NCBI GenBank assembly: GCA_016784965.1
Contig: JADHTQ010000005.1
Coordinates: 1 to 64,000 of the forward strand
Reading direction: 5' to 3'
DNA: 64,000 bases
Source: Bacteriovoracaceae bacterium
Lineage (GTDB): Bacteria; Bdellovibrionota; Bacteriovoracia; Bacteriovoracales; Bacteriovoracaceae
Part shown: in pieces, positions 1-7,528 of the stretch
How positions within the stretch are numbered: position 1 is the first letter of the stretch
Layout of the letters: each line of letters begins with the position of its first letter
Position numbers and translations under genes: made by a program
Notes under the pieces: generated by a model
Told to the model about the DNA's origin: nothing
Seen by the model: only the letters and a program-made list of their open reading frames with translations
The model's database searches: none

Positions 1-2
1 AG

Positions 3-101
3 AATATAGACAGGGTGGGGCGCACCCTAAGAGATCGTGGAGATGTGGTTGCTAGACCAATCTTTGAAGCGGTAACCTCTAGCTGTGCATTAGTACACTA
101 G
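3..101 (+). CDS. tnpB: TnpB RNA-guided nuclease, C-terminal fragment (5' end outside window)
   Basis: A frame open from the window edge encodes about 32 residues, beginning NIDRVGRTLRDRGDVVARP, and stops at 99-101. A short variable tail with a VGRT-like stretch is what follows the last RuvC/zinc-finger block in many TnpB (OrfB) proteins. The catalytic residues lie upstream and cannot be checked, so the nuclease may be intact or dead. The family is an RNA-guided DNA nuclease carried by IS200/IS605 elements that helps the transposon persist. The assignment depends mainly on the diagnostic right-end structure that follows; the residues alone would not be enough. Confidence 0.6.
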   Translation, partial: NIDRVGRTLRDRGDVVARPIFEAVTSSCALVH

Positions 102-135
102 GAATCCCCTTCATTTATGGAGGGGAGGACGTCAA
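45..135 (+). ncRNA. Probable omega-RNA (reRNA) scaffold at the transposon right end
   Basis: In IS200/IS605 elements the guide RNA of TnpB overlaps the 3' end of tnpB and runs to the right end, so that the adjoining host DNA becomes the guide. Here the region overlaps the TnpB stop and contains a smaller pairing candidate (GTGCAT/TAGTACAC, 85-98) and the strong terminal hairpin 106-125, and it ends in GTCAA. The guide would start at about 136 (TTAAACTAATATAACATTTT). The 5' limit given is approximate, because the RNA start cannot be read from sequence. Confidence 0.5.
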
Positions 136-184
136 TTAAACTAATATAACATTTTCTTTCTTAGCAAATGATTGGAGCATGTAA

Positions 185-1645
185 ATGACAAAGCCACTTT
201 CTTACCCTAAAACCCCACAGCATCTTTGGGAAAAATTTTATCACGTAACTCAGACGCCCAGGGTATCCAAAAAAGAGGAAAAATTTAGGCAATTTTTAAT
301 CCAATCTGCACAGGATAGGCAGCTTCGCTATAAAACTGATAAAGCAGGGAATGTGGCAATATATCTGCCTGCAACTGTTGGTTATGAGACACATGAGGTG
401 ATAATTATTCAATCACATATGGATATGGTCTGTGAGAAGCTCCCGGATAAGGATTTTGATTTTGAAAATGACCCTATAGAGATTTTGGTAAAAAATGGCT
501 GGATTGTGGCCAATGGAACAACTTTAGGGGCAGATAACGGCTTTGGAGTAGCAGTGGCATTGGCGCTGATGGAGGCGCCCGGCTTGGAGCACCCACCACT
601 GGAGCTATTATTTACAGTGGATGAGGAGACGGGGCTAAATGGCGCACTGAATCTAGACAAGTCGATGATCGAAGGTACTAAAATTATCAATCTGGATACT
701 GAAATGTGGGGGGACGTCTATATTGGTTGTGCCGGAGGAGAAGATTATACTTTAAAGGGGCAACTTACGACTCATAAACCACAAGAGGGTGCTGCGGCCT
801 TAAAGATAGAGGTTTCTCAGTTGACCGGAGGACATTCGGGAATGGATATTCACCGAGGTCGAGGCAATGCTATAAAAATTCTCAGTGAGCTGTTATTTGA
901 AATGGGTTCTTTAGATATTGCGATTTACTCTATCGTTGGAGGAACAGCTCATAATGTAATTCCCAGAGATGCCCAGGCTATTATCAATGTCGATCCAAAG
1001 TACGTCGATGATGTATTAAATGTGATCGATAGCAAATTAATGGCACTAAAGGCCTATCTTCCCAAAGAAGATCTCGGCATTAAGATTTTGTGCGATAGAG
1101 TGGATTTACAGACTGGTAATGTTGTCAGTGGAGAGCAAAGAAACCACCTGTTAAACCTCCTTAGTCTTTTTCCTCATGGGGCTTATAGCTATATTTTTAA
1201 TACGGCCGGAGCACCACTTGTTTCTACTAGCTCAAACATGGCCATTTGTACCTTGAGTGATGGAGAGCTGTTTATTAAAGATTCAATGCGCTTTTTTAAT
1301 TATAATGAGCTAATTTCTCTTCAGCAAAAATTGCAATCGATAGCTTACACTTACGGTTTATCAATTAAGAAGGTTTCCTGGTATCCAAGTTGGGATCCAG
1401 AATTTGAAGGAGCATTACTTGATACCGCAAAGAGTGTATATAAAGATATGTTTGATGAAGCTATTAAGGTGAAGGCCATCCATGCAGGACTTGAGTGTGG
1501 CATTTTAAAAGGTCATCTGGGAGATATTGAGGCAATTTCTATTGGGCCCAATATAACTTCTCCCCATAGCCCATCAGAAGGTCTAGAAATTGAGTCGGCC
1601 AATAAATTTTGGCATTTTTTAATAAAACTGTTGGAAATGCTGTGA
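185..1645 (+). CDS. pepD: Aminoacyl-histidine dipeptidase (PepD, M20C)
   Basis: A zinc-dependent cytosolic dipeptidase with broad specificity, including Xaa-His dipeptides, used in peptide turnover. The 486 residues match the usual length of about 485. Metal-site motifs are visible: SHMDMV (residues 78-83), GADNG (116-120, bridging Asp), the catalytic pair DEETG (147-151), and LDTE further on. GGHSGMDIH (216-224) is the lid/dimerisation signature of M20C. The C-terminal HAGLECG supplies the last ligand. The ATG follows TTGGAGCATGTAA, a usable ribosome site. The gene starts 50 bp after the transposon end, so the insertion sits in its upstream region and may have altered its promoter. Confidence 0.93.
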   Translation: MTKPLSYPKTPQHLWEKFYHVTQTPRVSKKEEKFRQFLIQSAQDRQLRYKTDKAGNVAIYLPATVGYETHEVIIIQSHMDMVCEKLPDKDFDFENDPIEILVKNGWIVANGTTLGADNGFGVAVALALMEAPGLEHPPLELLFTVDEETGLNGALNLDKSMIEGTKIINLDTEMWGDVYIGCAGGEDYTLKGQLTTHKPQEGAAALKIEVSQLTGGHSGMDIHRGRGNAIKILSELLFEMGSLDIAIYSIVGGTAHNVIPRDAQAIINVDPKYVDDVLNVIDSKLMALKAYLPKEDLGIKILCDRVDLQTGNVVSGEQRNHLLNLLSLFPHGAYSYIFNTAGAPLVSTSSNMAICTLSDGELFIKDSMRFFNYNELISLQQKLQSIAYTYGLSIKKVSWYPSWDPEFEGALLDTAKSVYKDMFDEAIKVKAIHAGLECGILKGHLGDIEAISIGPNITSPHSPSEGLEIESANKFWHFLIKLLEML

Positions 1646-1699
1646 AAATTAGTAGAATGATGAAGTGGCCAATGTATCAAAGTGTGAAGGAGTTAAAAA

Positions 1700-1921
1700 T
1701 TGATTCGTTTTTTAATTAACCTATATATTTTGCTCATTATTGTAGACACATTTTTGAGTTACCTTCCTCAATTTCGTCACAAGATATGGGCCATTAAAAT
1801 TAATAAAGCTTGTGACTACTCGCTTGCTCCAATTAGAAGGGCCTTGCCCCATAAGATCCCTTTTGATATCTCTCCTTTGGTTTTAATCGCCATCTTAATG
1901 TTGGTTCAAGTTCTGTGGTAG
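1700..1921 (+). CDS. YggT-family small membrane protein
   Basis: This 73-residue protein has two hydrophobic segments (about 3-20 and 55-73). Between them is the loop with the LAPIRRALP stretch and the FDISPLVLIAILMLVQ segment that mark the YggT/Ycf19 family, thought to act in membrane organisation or osmotic stress. It is shorter than the about 90-190 residues of many members and has only one repeat of the two-helix unit. I chose the TTG start because AAGGAG lies 6 bases upstream. It follows pepD by 54 bp on the same strand and could be co-transcribed. Confidence 0.7.
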   Translation: MIRFLINLYILLIIVDTFLSYLPQFRHKIWAIKINKACDYSLAPIRRALPHKIPFDISPLVLIAILMLVQVLW

Positions 1922-1996
1922 TGTCTTCAACTGATATTAGTCTGTTTTAACCTTGTCAAATTTATAATAAGAACTTAGAATTTAACTTATAGTGCT

Positions 1997-2851
1997 ATGC
2001 CTTTTTCATGGATTGAAAACAAGGATCGTATAGAAATGGATTTTAATAACCTCGCATTCGAAGATCTAGCAGATGCAACAATTGACTTAAATAGTTATCT
2101 ACTATCCATGGAAAATAAAACTGATTATTTTAAAAGTGACTCTTTTGTTTTACAAAAAAATGAACAAGCAGTAGTTTACCCCAGCTCACCTGGATTCATC
2201 TATAAGTTAGAAAAATGGGCCAACACTTTTTGTATTCGCGGTATTGCCACCACGGATATTGCCAAGACTTTTAATGATTATCATCAGGCAGACCAGTGGG
2301 TACTTGATCGATTGAAGATCGAGCCGCAAGACCAGGTTAGTGAAGTAAAATATTTTGAATGTGAAAATTTTAATTTAGCGCAAACTGCGGCCAAACAATT
2401 GATTAATAGACGCTTTCCCTACTGTGAAGATCTTTTATGCAACATTAGTGATCCCGGTTATAGCTGGTGGATGTCTTTAAGTGATTGTAGAATTCAAATC
2501 TACTTTAATTCTCACGGCATTAATAGAACTAGAGATTTGATTAAACTGGGGCCAATTGGAGACACCTTTTTGGCCAAAGAGTATTTTTCCAGTGGTTACT
2601 ACCATTTTAGTAAATTATTTCCAGTTGATGAATTTTCTTGTGATGATCAATCCATTTGTCTTGGTATAAATAAGGATTCTAAGTCATATGAATTTGAGTG
2701 TGTAAAACAGTTGCTGGTTGAGGGCGATTACCTGCCATTTTGTAAACTGGAGAAAGTGGTTTATTTTTCTTTTGATTTTGTTTACTTTTTAAAGGGACTT
2801 GCAGTAACTAGAAAATTTTGGAGAGAGATTAACAACTCATTTTTAATGTAA
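1997..2851 (+). CDS. Hypothetical protein, 284 aa
   Basis: I do not recognise this protein. It is a soluble, aromatic- and acid-rich 284-residue protein without a signal peptide, membrane segment or obvious nucleotide-binding motif. It has several cysteines (in FCIRG, FECEN, CEDLLCN, SCDDQSICLG), but their spacing is not that of a known zinc or Fe-S site. Codon use and base composition look like its neighbours. It is a standalone gene between the yggT-like gene and the ftsB-like gene, with about 75 and 122 bp of flanking intergenic DNA. Confidence 0.7.
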   Translation: MPFSWIENKDRIEMDFNNLAFEDLADATIDLNSYLLSMENKTDYFKSDSFVLQKNEQAVVYPSSPGFIYKLEKWANTFCIRGIATTDIAKTFNDYHQADQWVLDRLKIEPQDQVSEVKYFECENFNLAQTAAKQLINRRFPYCEDLLCNISDPGYSWWMSLSDCRIQIYFNSHGINRTRDLIKLGPIGDTFLAKEYFSSGYYHFSKLFPVDEFSCDDQSICLGINKDSKSYEFECVKQLLVEGDYLPFCKLEKVVYFSFDFVYFLKGLAVTRKFWREINNSFLM

Positions 2852-2973
2852 ATATTCAGAAAAAAAAGACCTTGTTTTAAATCCCATAACTCGTTACAAT
2901 AATACTAGGAATAACAGGATGTTATATAACATTGTTAAAATGTTTGGAATCTATAAAGAAATAGGAAGTTTAC

Positions 2974-3582
2974 TTGGAATTTTCTCTTAATGACAATTTT
3001 TTATCAGGTAACGATCGATTAAAAAAGGCCATGGAGCGCAATAAACAAAAGCGGGCCAGGAAGAAGAATTTGGTCGTTCGGGAGGACTCCAGTCCTACGC
3101 CCTCCAGGCGCCAAACAGTCGGAATGCAAGAAGATTTTGACTTTACTACTGCCATTAGAAAAGCTCCCCAAAAAGCACCCGCCGGACCTGGCTATATTTA
3201 TAATAAAAAAAGAGCTAAAAAGCGCAAGAGCAATAAAAAGAGATTCTTTAGTGTAAATGTTAACAATATAAATTATTTGAATTTTTTAATGTATGCATCG
3301 TGGTCTTTTTGCTTTTTTTTACTGATGAGATTAGTTTTTGTGGATAAGGGAGTGGTAGATTTTTATCAGCGGCTAAACAAGTTACAAGAGAGTAAACAGC
3401 GCATAAGTTTGATAAAAAGGGATACAGAGACGCTAAAGCTGCAGATTGCGATGATAAAAACGGATGTTAGATTTCAAAAAAAACTCGTTCGAGACCACTT
3501 AGGCTTTATTTCAAAAGATGAGTATCTGATTTTGTTTCCTCAGGTAAGTAGCTTTCAAGAGGATGAGAAGAAATCCATTTAA
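2974..3582 (+). CDS. FtsB/DivIC-like septum formation protein with long N-terminal extension
   Basis: Probable bitopic division protein that would work with FtsL/FtsQ at the septum. Residues 1-92 form a very basic, disordered-looking cytoplasmic extension (several RK/KKR runs). Residues about 102-122 are a single membrane segment (LNFLMYASWSFCFFLLMRLV). Residues 126-185 form a periplasmic coiled coil ending in VRDHLGFISKDEYLILFP, the 'LGxxxxDExxxxFP' ending typical of the FtsB/DivIC family. Ordinary FtsB is about 100 residues, so the extension doubles it. The TTG start has AGGAAG six bases upstream. The 3' end overlaps the convergent DUF192 gene by 77 bp. Confidence 0.72.
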   Translation: MEFSLNDNFLSGNDRLKKAMERNKQKRARKKNLVVREDSSPTPSRRQTVGMQEDFDFTTAIRKAPQKAPAGPGYIYNKKRAKKRKSNKKRFFSVNVNNINYLNFLMYASWSFCFFLLMRLVFVDKGVVDFYQRLNKLQESKQRISLIKRDTETLKLQIAMIKTDVRFQKKLVRDHLGFISKDEYLILFPQVSSFQEDEKKSI

Positions 3583-4063
3583 GTTGCATACCCTTGCCAA
3601 TTTTGCTGGCAATAGGTGAGCTGGCCTTCATTTCTAATACAAACTGGGCATTGACCTGTTTGGTCGTTGTTATGGCCGGAGGTTGCTTTAAACCGGGGTG
3701 AGCGGGCATGTTTCGCTCGATATCTACGACTTTAAACTTGTCATCTAAAAAAATTATATCGAGGTTAAAGTACGTATTTGGCATCCAAAATACTCGTGGG
3801 CCCATTTTTTTGTAAATGAATAAAAGGCCCCGGTTGGTAGCAAATTTTTCATTTTTTACCCCACTTAATCCGCTTTTTTGATCCTTAGGGCTTATGGCCA
3901 AATCAACCTCAATGGTGGCCCCAAATGGGAATGATATTTTGCCGTATGGTGGCAAGTCAGAAGATAGGGCCTGCTCAAGGCAAATGCTCAACACAAAGAT
4001 TGGAATAAGTTGCAAAATCTTGATGTGCTTTAAAAAAAATTGAGATATAACAAAATTAATCAT
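3506..4063 (-). CDS. DUF192-family exported protein
   Basis: Small beta-rich protein of the DUF192 family; its function is unknown and members are usually exported. From the ATG at 4063 the protein has 185 residues with a hydrophobic signal-like stretch (about residues 12-30), then a DUF192 core. Visible marks are the LAISPKDQKSGLSG region (normally LA.T...r..GLM), GLLFIYKK, FWMPNTYFNLDIIFLD and IERNMPAH. An upstream TTG at 4099 would add 12 residues but would overlap the aspS ATG; neither start has a clear ribosome site. It is divergent from aspS and convergent, overlapping, with the ftsB-like gene. Confidence 0.78.
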   Translation of the reverse strand: MINFVISQFFLKHIKILQLIPIFVLSICLEQALSSDLPPYGKISFPFGATIEVDLAISPKDQKSGLSGVKNEKFATNRGLLFIYKKMGPRVFWMPNTYFNLDIIFLDDKFKVVDIERNMPAHPGLKQPPAITTTKQVNAQFVLEMKASSPIASKIGKGMQLKWISSHPLESYLPEETKSDTHLLK

Positions 4064-4098
4064 GAGGGGTAACTTAGATGATAAAAGGAGATTAGGCA

Positions 4099-5895
4099 AT
4101 GGATAAAGTATCAGGCCTTATGTATTCCCACAACTGCGGTGAACTAAACAAAGAGCATATTGGAGCTACTGAGGTAGTGCTTTGTGGTTGGGTTAATAAG
4201 TATAGAAACCTCGGTGGACTGCACTTTATTGATATCCGTGACAAGCATGGAGTAACCCAAGCTGGCTTTGAGAAGTTTCCTCATGACACAAAGATTTTAA
4301 AAGAGTGCTCACTTGAATCGGTGATAAGAATTAAAGGTGAAGTTGTGGCGCGCCCAGATAGTGCCATCAATTCGGATATGAAAACGGGAGAAGTAGAGCT
4401 ACAAGTTTTGGAGCTTTCGATCTTATCTCAAGCAGATAAAGATAACATTCCCTTTTTGCCCTTTGGTAGTGTTGGTGCCACCGAAGATCTGCGGCTTAAG
4501 TATCGCTATCTCGACTTGCGCACAACAAAACTTCAGGACATCTTAGCAATCAGGGCCGGGGCATTGAATAAGGTCAGGTCAGTTTTAATAGAAGAAGATT
4601 TTTTAGAAGTTGAAACTCCTATTTTATATAAATCTACTCCTGAGGGGGCACGAGACTACATTGTGCCCAGCAGGGTGCACCGCGGCAAGGTCTACGCTCT
4701 TCCCCAATCTCCACAAACTCTAAAGCAACTTTTGATGATCGGGGCAACGAGTAAGTATTATCAAATTGCCAGATGCTTTAGAGATGAAGACTTAAGGGCC
4801 GATAGGCAGCCTGAGTTTACCCAAATTGATTTGGAGGTCTCTTTTGCTACCGCAGAATATATCCAAAACATTTGTCGCAAAGTTATTAGTAAAGTGTTCT
4901 CTTTAGAAGATGATTTTGACATGCCTATGATGGATTACAAAACTGCCATGGAGTTATATGGCTCAGATAAGCCAGATGTTCGCTTTGGCCTAAAACAAAT
5001 GATTGTGACATCTGCTTTTAAAGATTCAAGTTTCACAACATTTAGTTCTGTAGAAAAAGCACAAGGCCTAATTAAAGCGATGTTTATTCCAGCAACACTT
5101 GGTACTTTTTCTAGAAAGCTGATTGATAAATTTGCTGAGGTAGTAAGGCCCTTTGGCGGGGGCGGTGTCGGTTGGTTTAAAATTGCAAATGGACAGCGAA
5201 GTGGTGGAATTTCTAAGTTTATAACTGATGAAATTGCAGCAAGCTTAGAAACTAAGTTAGAGCAAATCGGTGAAAGTAGTGGAGATGGTCTTTGGACTTT
5301 TTTTGCAGATACCAATCCCGAGGTGGCCCATGCAAGTGCCGATGGCCTAAGAAGGCATATTGGCTCTGAGCTAAAACTGCATAAAGAGGGCTACCATTTT
5401 CTATGGGTATATGATTTTCCCCTTTTTGAGTGGAGTGAAGAACAAAAGCGCGCATTGGCAAAACATCACCCATTTACCCATCCCAAAATGGACCAGCTGC
5501 AAGAATTTATGGAAGGAGATTTGAGTGTTCAGCACAGCTGTTTAGCTGAAGCATACGATGTCGTTTGTAATGGTTTTGAAATTGGCGGTGGCTCTATTAG
5601 AATTCATAACCAAGATGTTCAAAAGAAGATGTTTGAGGCCCTGGGAATGGGTGAAGAAGAGATCAAGTCTCAATTTGGATTTTTAGTAGATGCCATGAGC
5701 TTTGGAGCGCCACCTCATGGGGGAGTGGCCTTTGGATTTGATCGCATTGTGATGCTTCTAGCAAAAACAGAAAACATTAAAGATGTTATCGCTTTTCCCA
5801 AAACGACCTCGGCAGCCGACTTGATGTCCCAAGCCCCATCGATTCCAAGTGATGCTCAATTAGATGAGCTAGCTTTAAAATGGCAAAAGGATTAG
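4099..5895 (+). CDS. aspS: Aspartyl-tRNA synthetase
   Basis: Charges tRNA-Asp with aspartate. The 598 residues match the bacterial type, which is about 590. Order: N-terminal OB anticodon-binding domain (VLCGWVNKYRNLGGLHFIDIRD, within about 24-50), class II catalytic core with motif 2 (FRDEDLRADRQPEFTQ), the bacterial-specific GAD insertion (about 290-410), and motif 3 (GVAFGFDRIVML) near 550. The anticodon-loop residue equivalent to E. coli Leu30 is Leu (YRNLGG). The His typical of non-discriminating enzymes is absent, so this looks like a tRNA-Asp-specific enzyme. RBS AAAAGGAG is 8 bases before the ATG. The gene ends one base before the convergent RDD gene. Confidence 0.97.
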   Translation: MDKVSGLMYSHNCGELNKEHIGATEVVLCGWVNKYRNLGGLHFIDIRDKHGVTQAGFEKFPHDTKILKECSLESVIRIKGEVVARPDSAINSDMKTGEVELQVLELSILSQADKDNIPFLPFGSVGATEDLRLKYRYLDLRTTKLQDILAIRAGALNKVRSVLIEEDFLEVETPILYKSTPEGARDYIVPSRVHRGKVYALPQSPQTLKQLLMIGATSKYYQIARCFRDEDLRADRQPEFTQIDLEVSFATAEYIQNICRKVISKVFSLEDDFDMPMMDYKTAMELYGSDKPDVRFGLKQMIVTSAFKDSSFTTFSSVEKAQGLIKAMFIPATLGTFSRKLIDKFAEVVRPFGGGGVGWFKIANGQRSGGISKFITDEIAASLETKLEQIGESSGDGLWTFFADTNPEVAHASADGLRRHIGSELKLHKEGYHFLWVYDFPLFEWSEEQKRALAKHHPFTHPKMDQLQEFMEGDLSVQHSCLAEAYDVVCNGFEIGGGSIRIHNQDVQKKMFEALGMGEEEIKSQFGFLVDAMSFGAPPHGGVAFGFDRIVMLLAKTENIKDVIAFPKTTSAADLMSQAPSIPSDAQLDELALKWQKD

Positions 5896-5896
5896 C

Positions 5897-6499
5897 TTAT
5901 TCATTGATGATTTTTTTGTCTGGGTTTGGGGGCCTATAAACAAATAATTCTTGCTGCACAGGAAACAAAATAACATTGTCGGGCAACGTCATAATGCGCA
6001 TGTATTTTTTTGAAGCAGCTGAAGGGCCCACCCAGGTTTTTGAAAACCAATCAGGAATTCCCTTTCGATCTTTTCGCAAAAAGGGAATGATAAAAAGTAT
6101 ATTGGCAGAAAGATAACAAACCAAATATCCCAAAGAGCGCATGGCACTTTGTTTGAAATTTAATTCTTGGTGTACGTTGTCGCTCTTGGATATAATCCGC
6201 AAATTAAATAACATTTTTCCAATTGTTTGCCCCTTTGCCAGATAAAATGAAAGGGTGAAATATCCCCAAAATACAATCAGAAGTGAGAGCAGGTCAACTC
6301 CGGCGAGTCCACTTATCACTTGTTTTTGAGTAGTAAGAGCAAACTGATAGAAAACAATTTTTAAAAATCCTCGAAAGGCAAGCATTATTCCTTTTTGAAT
6401 TACACTGATTACCAGCAGATCCAGTACAAAGGAGTAAACCCTTGTTTTCATTGCTATTTCTGTGGGGATGGGCGATTTTTGTTCGTTTACTTGGGCCAT
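5897..6499 (-). CDS. RDD-family membrane protein
   Basis: Inner-membrane protein of 200 residues with the RDD-domain layout. The first helix begins after MKTRVYSFVLDLLVI, where RVYSFVLD resembles the R(x)xxxxLD signature. A second helix pair surrounds LLSLLIVFWGYFTLSFYLAKGQTIGKMLFNLRI; the 'GqTiGKmlfnlrI' block is the strongest family mark. A third helix is near LGYLVCYLSANILFIIPF. RDD proteins are mostly uncharacterised; some act as Na+/H+ antiporters or in protein targeting. A charged N-terminus and a roughly 45-residue cytoplasmic C-tail are visible. It is a single gene, convergent with aspS. Confidence 0.85.
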   Translation of the reverse strand: MAQVNEQKSPIPTEIAMKTRVYSFVLDLLVISVIQKGIMLAFRGFLKIVFYQFALTTQKQVISGLAGVDLLSLLIVFWGYFTLSFYLAKGQTIGKMLFNLRIISKSDNVHQELNFKQSAMRSLGYLVCYLSANILFIIPFLRKDRKGIPDWFSKTWVGPSAASKKYMRIMTLPDNVILFPVQQELFVYRPPNPDKKIINE

Positions 6500-6655
6500 G
6501 GTTAGTTTTTCGGCAATATTGGCTTTTTATGTAATTTTTTTAAAGAGCATATCTTTTTTACAAAGTGAACCGGAAGAAATGTCGCATCGCAGAATGTGTG
6601 CTAACTTACTTAATTAATAAGACTTTATACTCATTATTGAAATAGGAGTACTCAT

Positions 6656-7516
6656 TTGCAGAAGATTATATTTTTTATAACTTGTTTTTTAATCTTAAGC
6701 ACAAGTGTTCATAGCTCTGAGTGGGATCCTCTATGTGAGCAAAATATTAGCTTATGCAAAAATGTCCAAGCCGGTCTCGTCAATTTTACAAATCTTAAAA
6801 GTGTTTTCGATGAAGAGCACGACGAGTTCTACCTTGGACTTAGTTTTTATCTATTGAAGCTTTTTGCAGATTTTGGTGATCAAGATTTAAATCGCGAAGA
6901 CATCAAAGTTACCTTGGAGATTTTAGAAAAAAAATATGATTTTGCTATGCCTGAAGTATTAATGACAATCATCGAGCAAGTTTCAATATTATCATTTAAA
7001 CGAGATGAGTCGGGCAAAAAAACTGTAACGTTTTATTTTCGAACCTCCCGGGGGGCCAGCATCGATTTGACTAAACTCTTAAAGGGGAAGTTTACAGGAA
7101 CAATTCTGCAACCCCAAAGAATGCATATCGCTCAAGGTGCTAAATTTGCTTTTGTGGATGATGAGACTAAAGTCGGAAGGCCAGTAGCAAAACGTATCAA
7201 TAAATTTGCTTCTTATATTAATAGCACCTCTAAAGATCGCGATTTAACTACCCAAGTGATTCAAGACAGTCTCAAGCATTACTCAAAGTTAAAAAGTTTT
7301 TCACTATCTCCACTGTTTATGTCTATTTCAGGCATTACAATGCATGTACTGGTAGACCTGTTTTTCATATCATTTGAAACCTCACCAGTAATATTAAGTT
7401 TGATCGTTACACCGAATCTAAATTCTTATGATCAAAATTCACCACTTCCTAGTTTTCATGTTCGTGGACGTGGAAGTGTACTTGGAAGTACTGTCACAGC
7501 AGTAGTTTCGCTATAA
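6656..7516 (+). CDS. Hypothetical secreted protein, 286 aa
   Basis: I do not recognise this protein. It has a clear Sec signal peptide (KIIFFITCFLILSTSVHS, cleavage probably after residue 20), followed by a soluble domain of about 265 residues. Two cysteines close to the mature N-terminus (CEQNISLC) could form a disulfide. The C-terminal third (about 215-286) is hydrophobic and beta-like, with a Gly-rich end (VRGRGSVLGSTVTAVVSL); an outer-membrane or surface role is possible but unproven. The TTG start follows AGGAG at good distance. It stands alone, convergent with mutS. Confidence 0.72.
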   Translation: MQKIIFFITCFLILSTSVHSSEWDPLCEQNISLCKNVQAGLVNFTNLKSVFDEEHDEFYLGLSFYLLKLFADFGDQDLNREDIKVTLEILEKKYDFAMPEVLMTIIEQVSILSFKRDESGKKTVTFYFRTSRGASIDLTKLLKGKFTGTILQPQRMHIAQGAKFAFVDDETKVGRPVAKRINKFASYINSTSKDRDLTTQVIQDSLKHYSKLKSFSLSPLFMSISGITMHVLVDLFFISFETSPVILSLIVTPNLNSYDQNSPLPSFHVRGRGSVLGSTVTAVVSL

Positions 7517-7528
7517 ACTATTTGTGAC

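Larger units (their letters stand above)
1..135 (+). mobile_element. Right end of an IS200/IS605-family (TnpB-type) element
   Basis: Only the last part of the element lies in the window; the rest is upstream of base 1. Seen: an open frame ending in TAG at 99-101, then GGAATCCCC, a strong hairpin (left arm 106-113, right arm 118-125, only a few loop bases) and the terminal GGACGTCAA ending at about 135. A GAATCCCC-hairpin-GGGGAG-GTCAA tail directly after tnpB is typical of IS605/IS1341-type right ends. I infer that the transposon boundary is at about 135. Whether a TnpA transposase is present cannot be seen. Confidence 0.72.
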
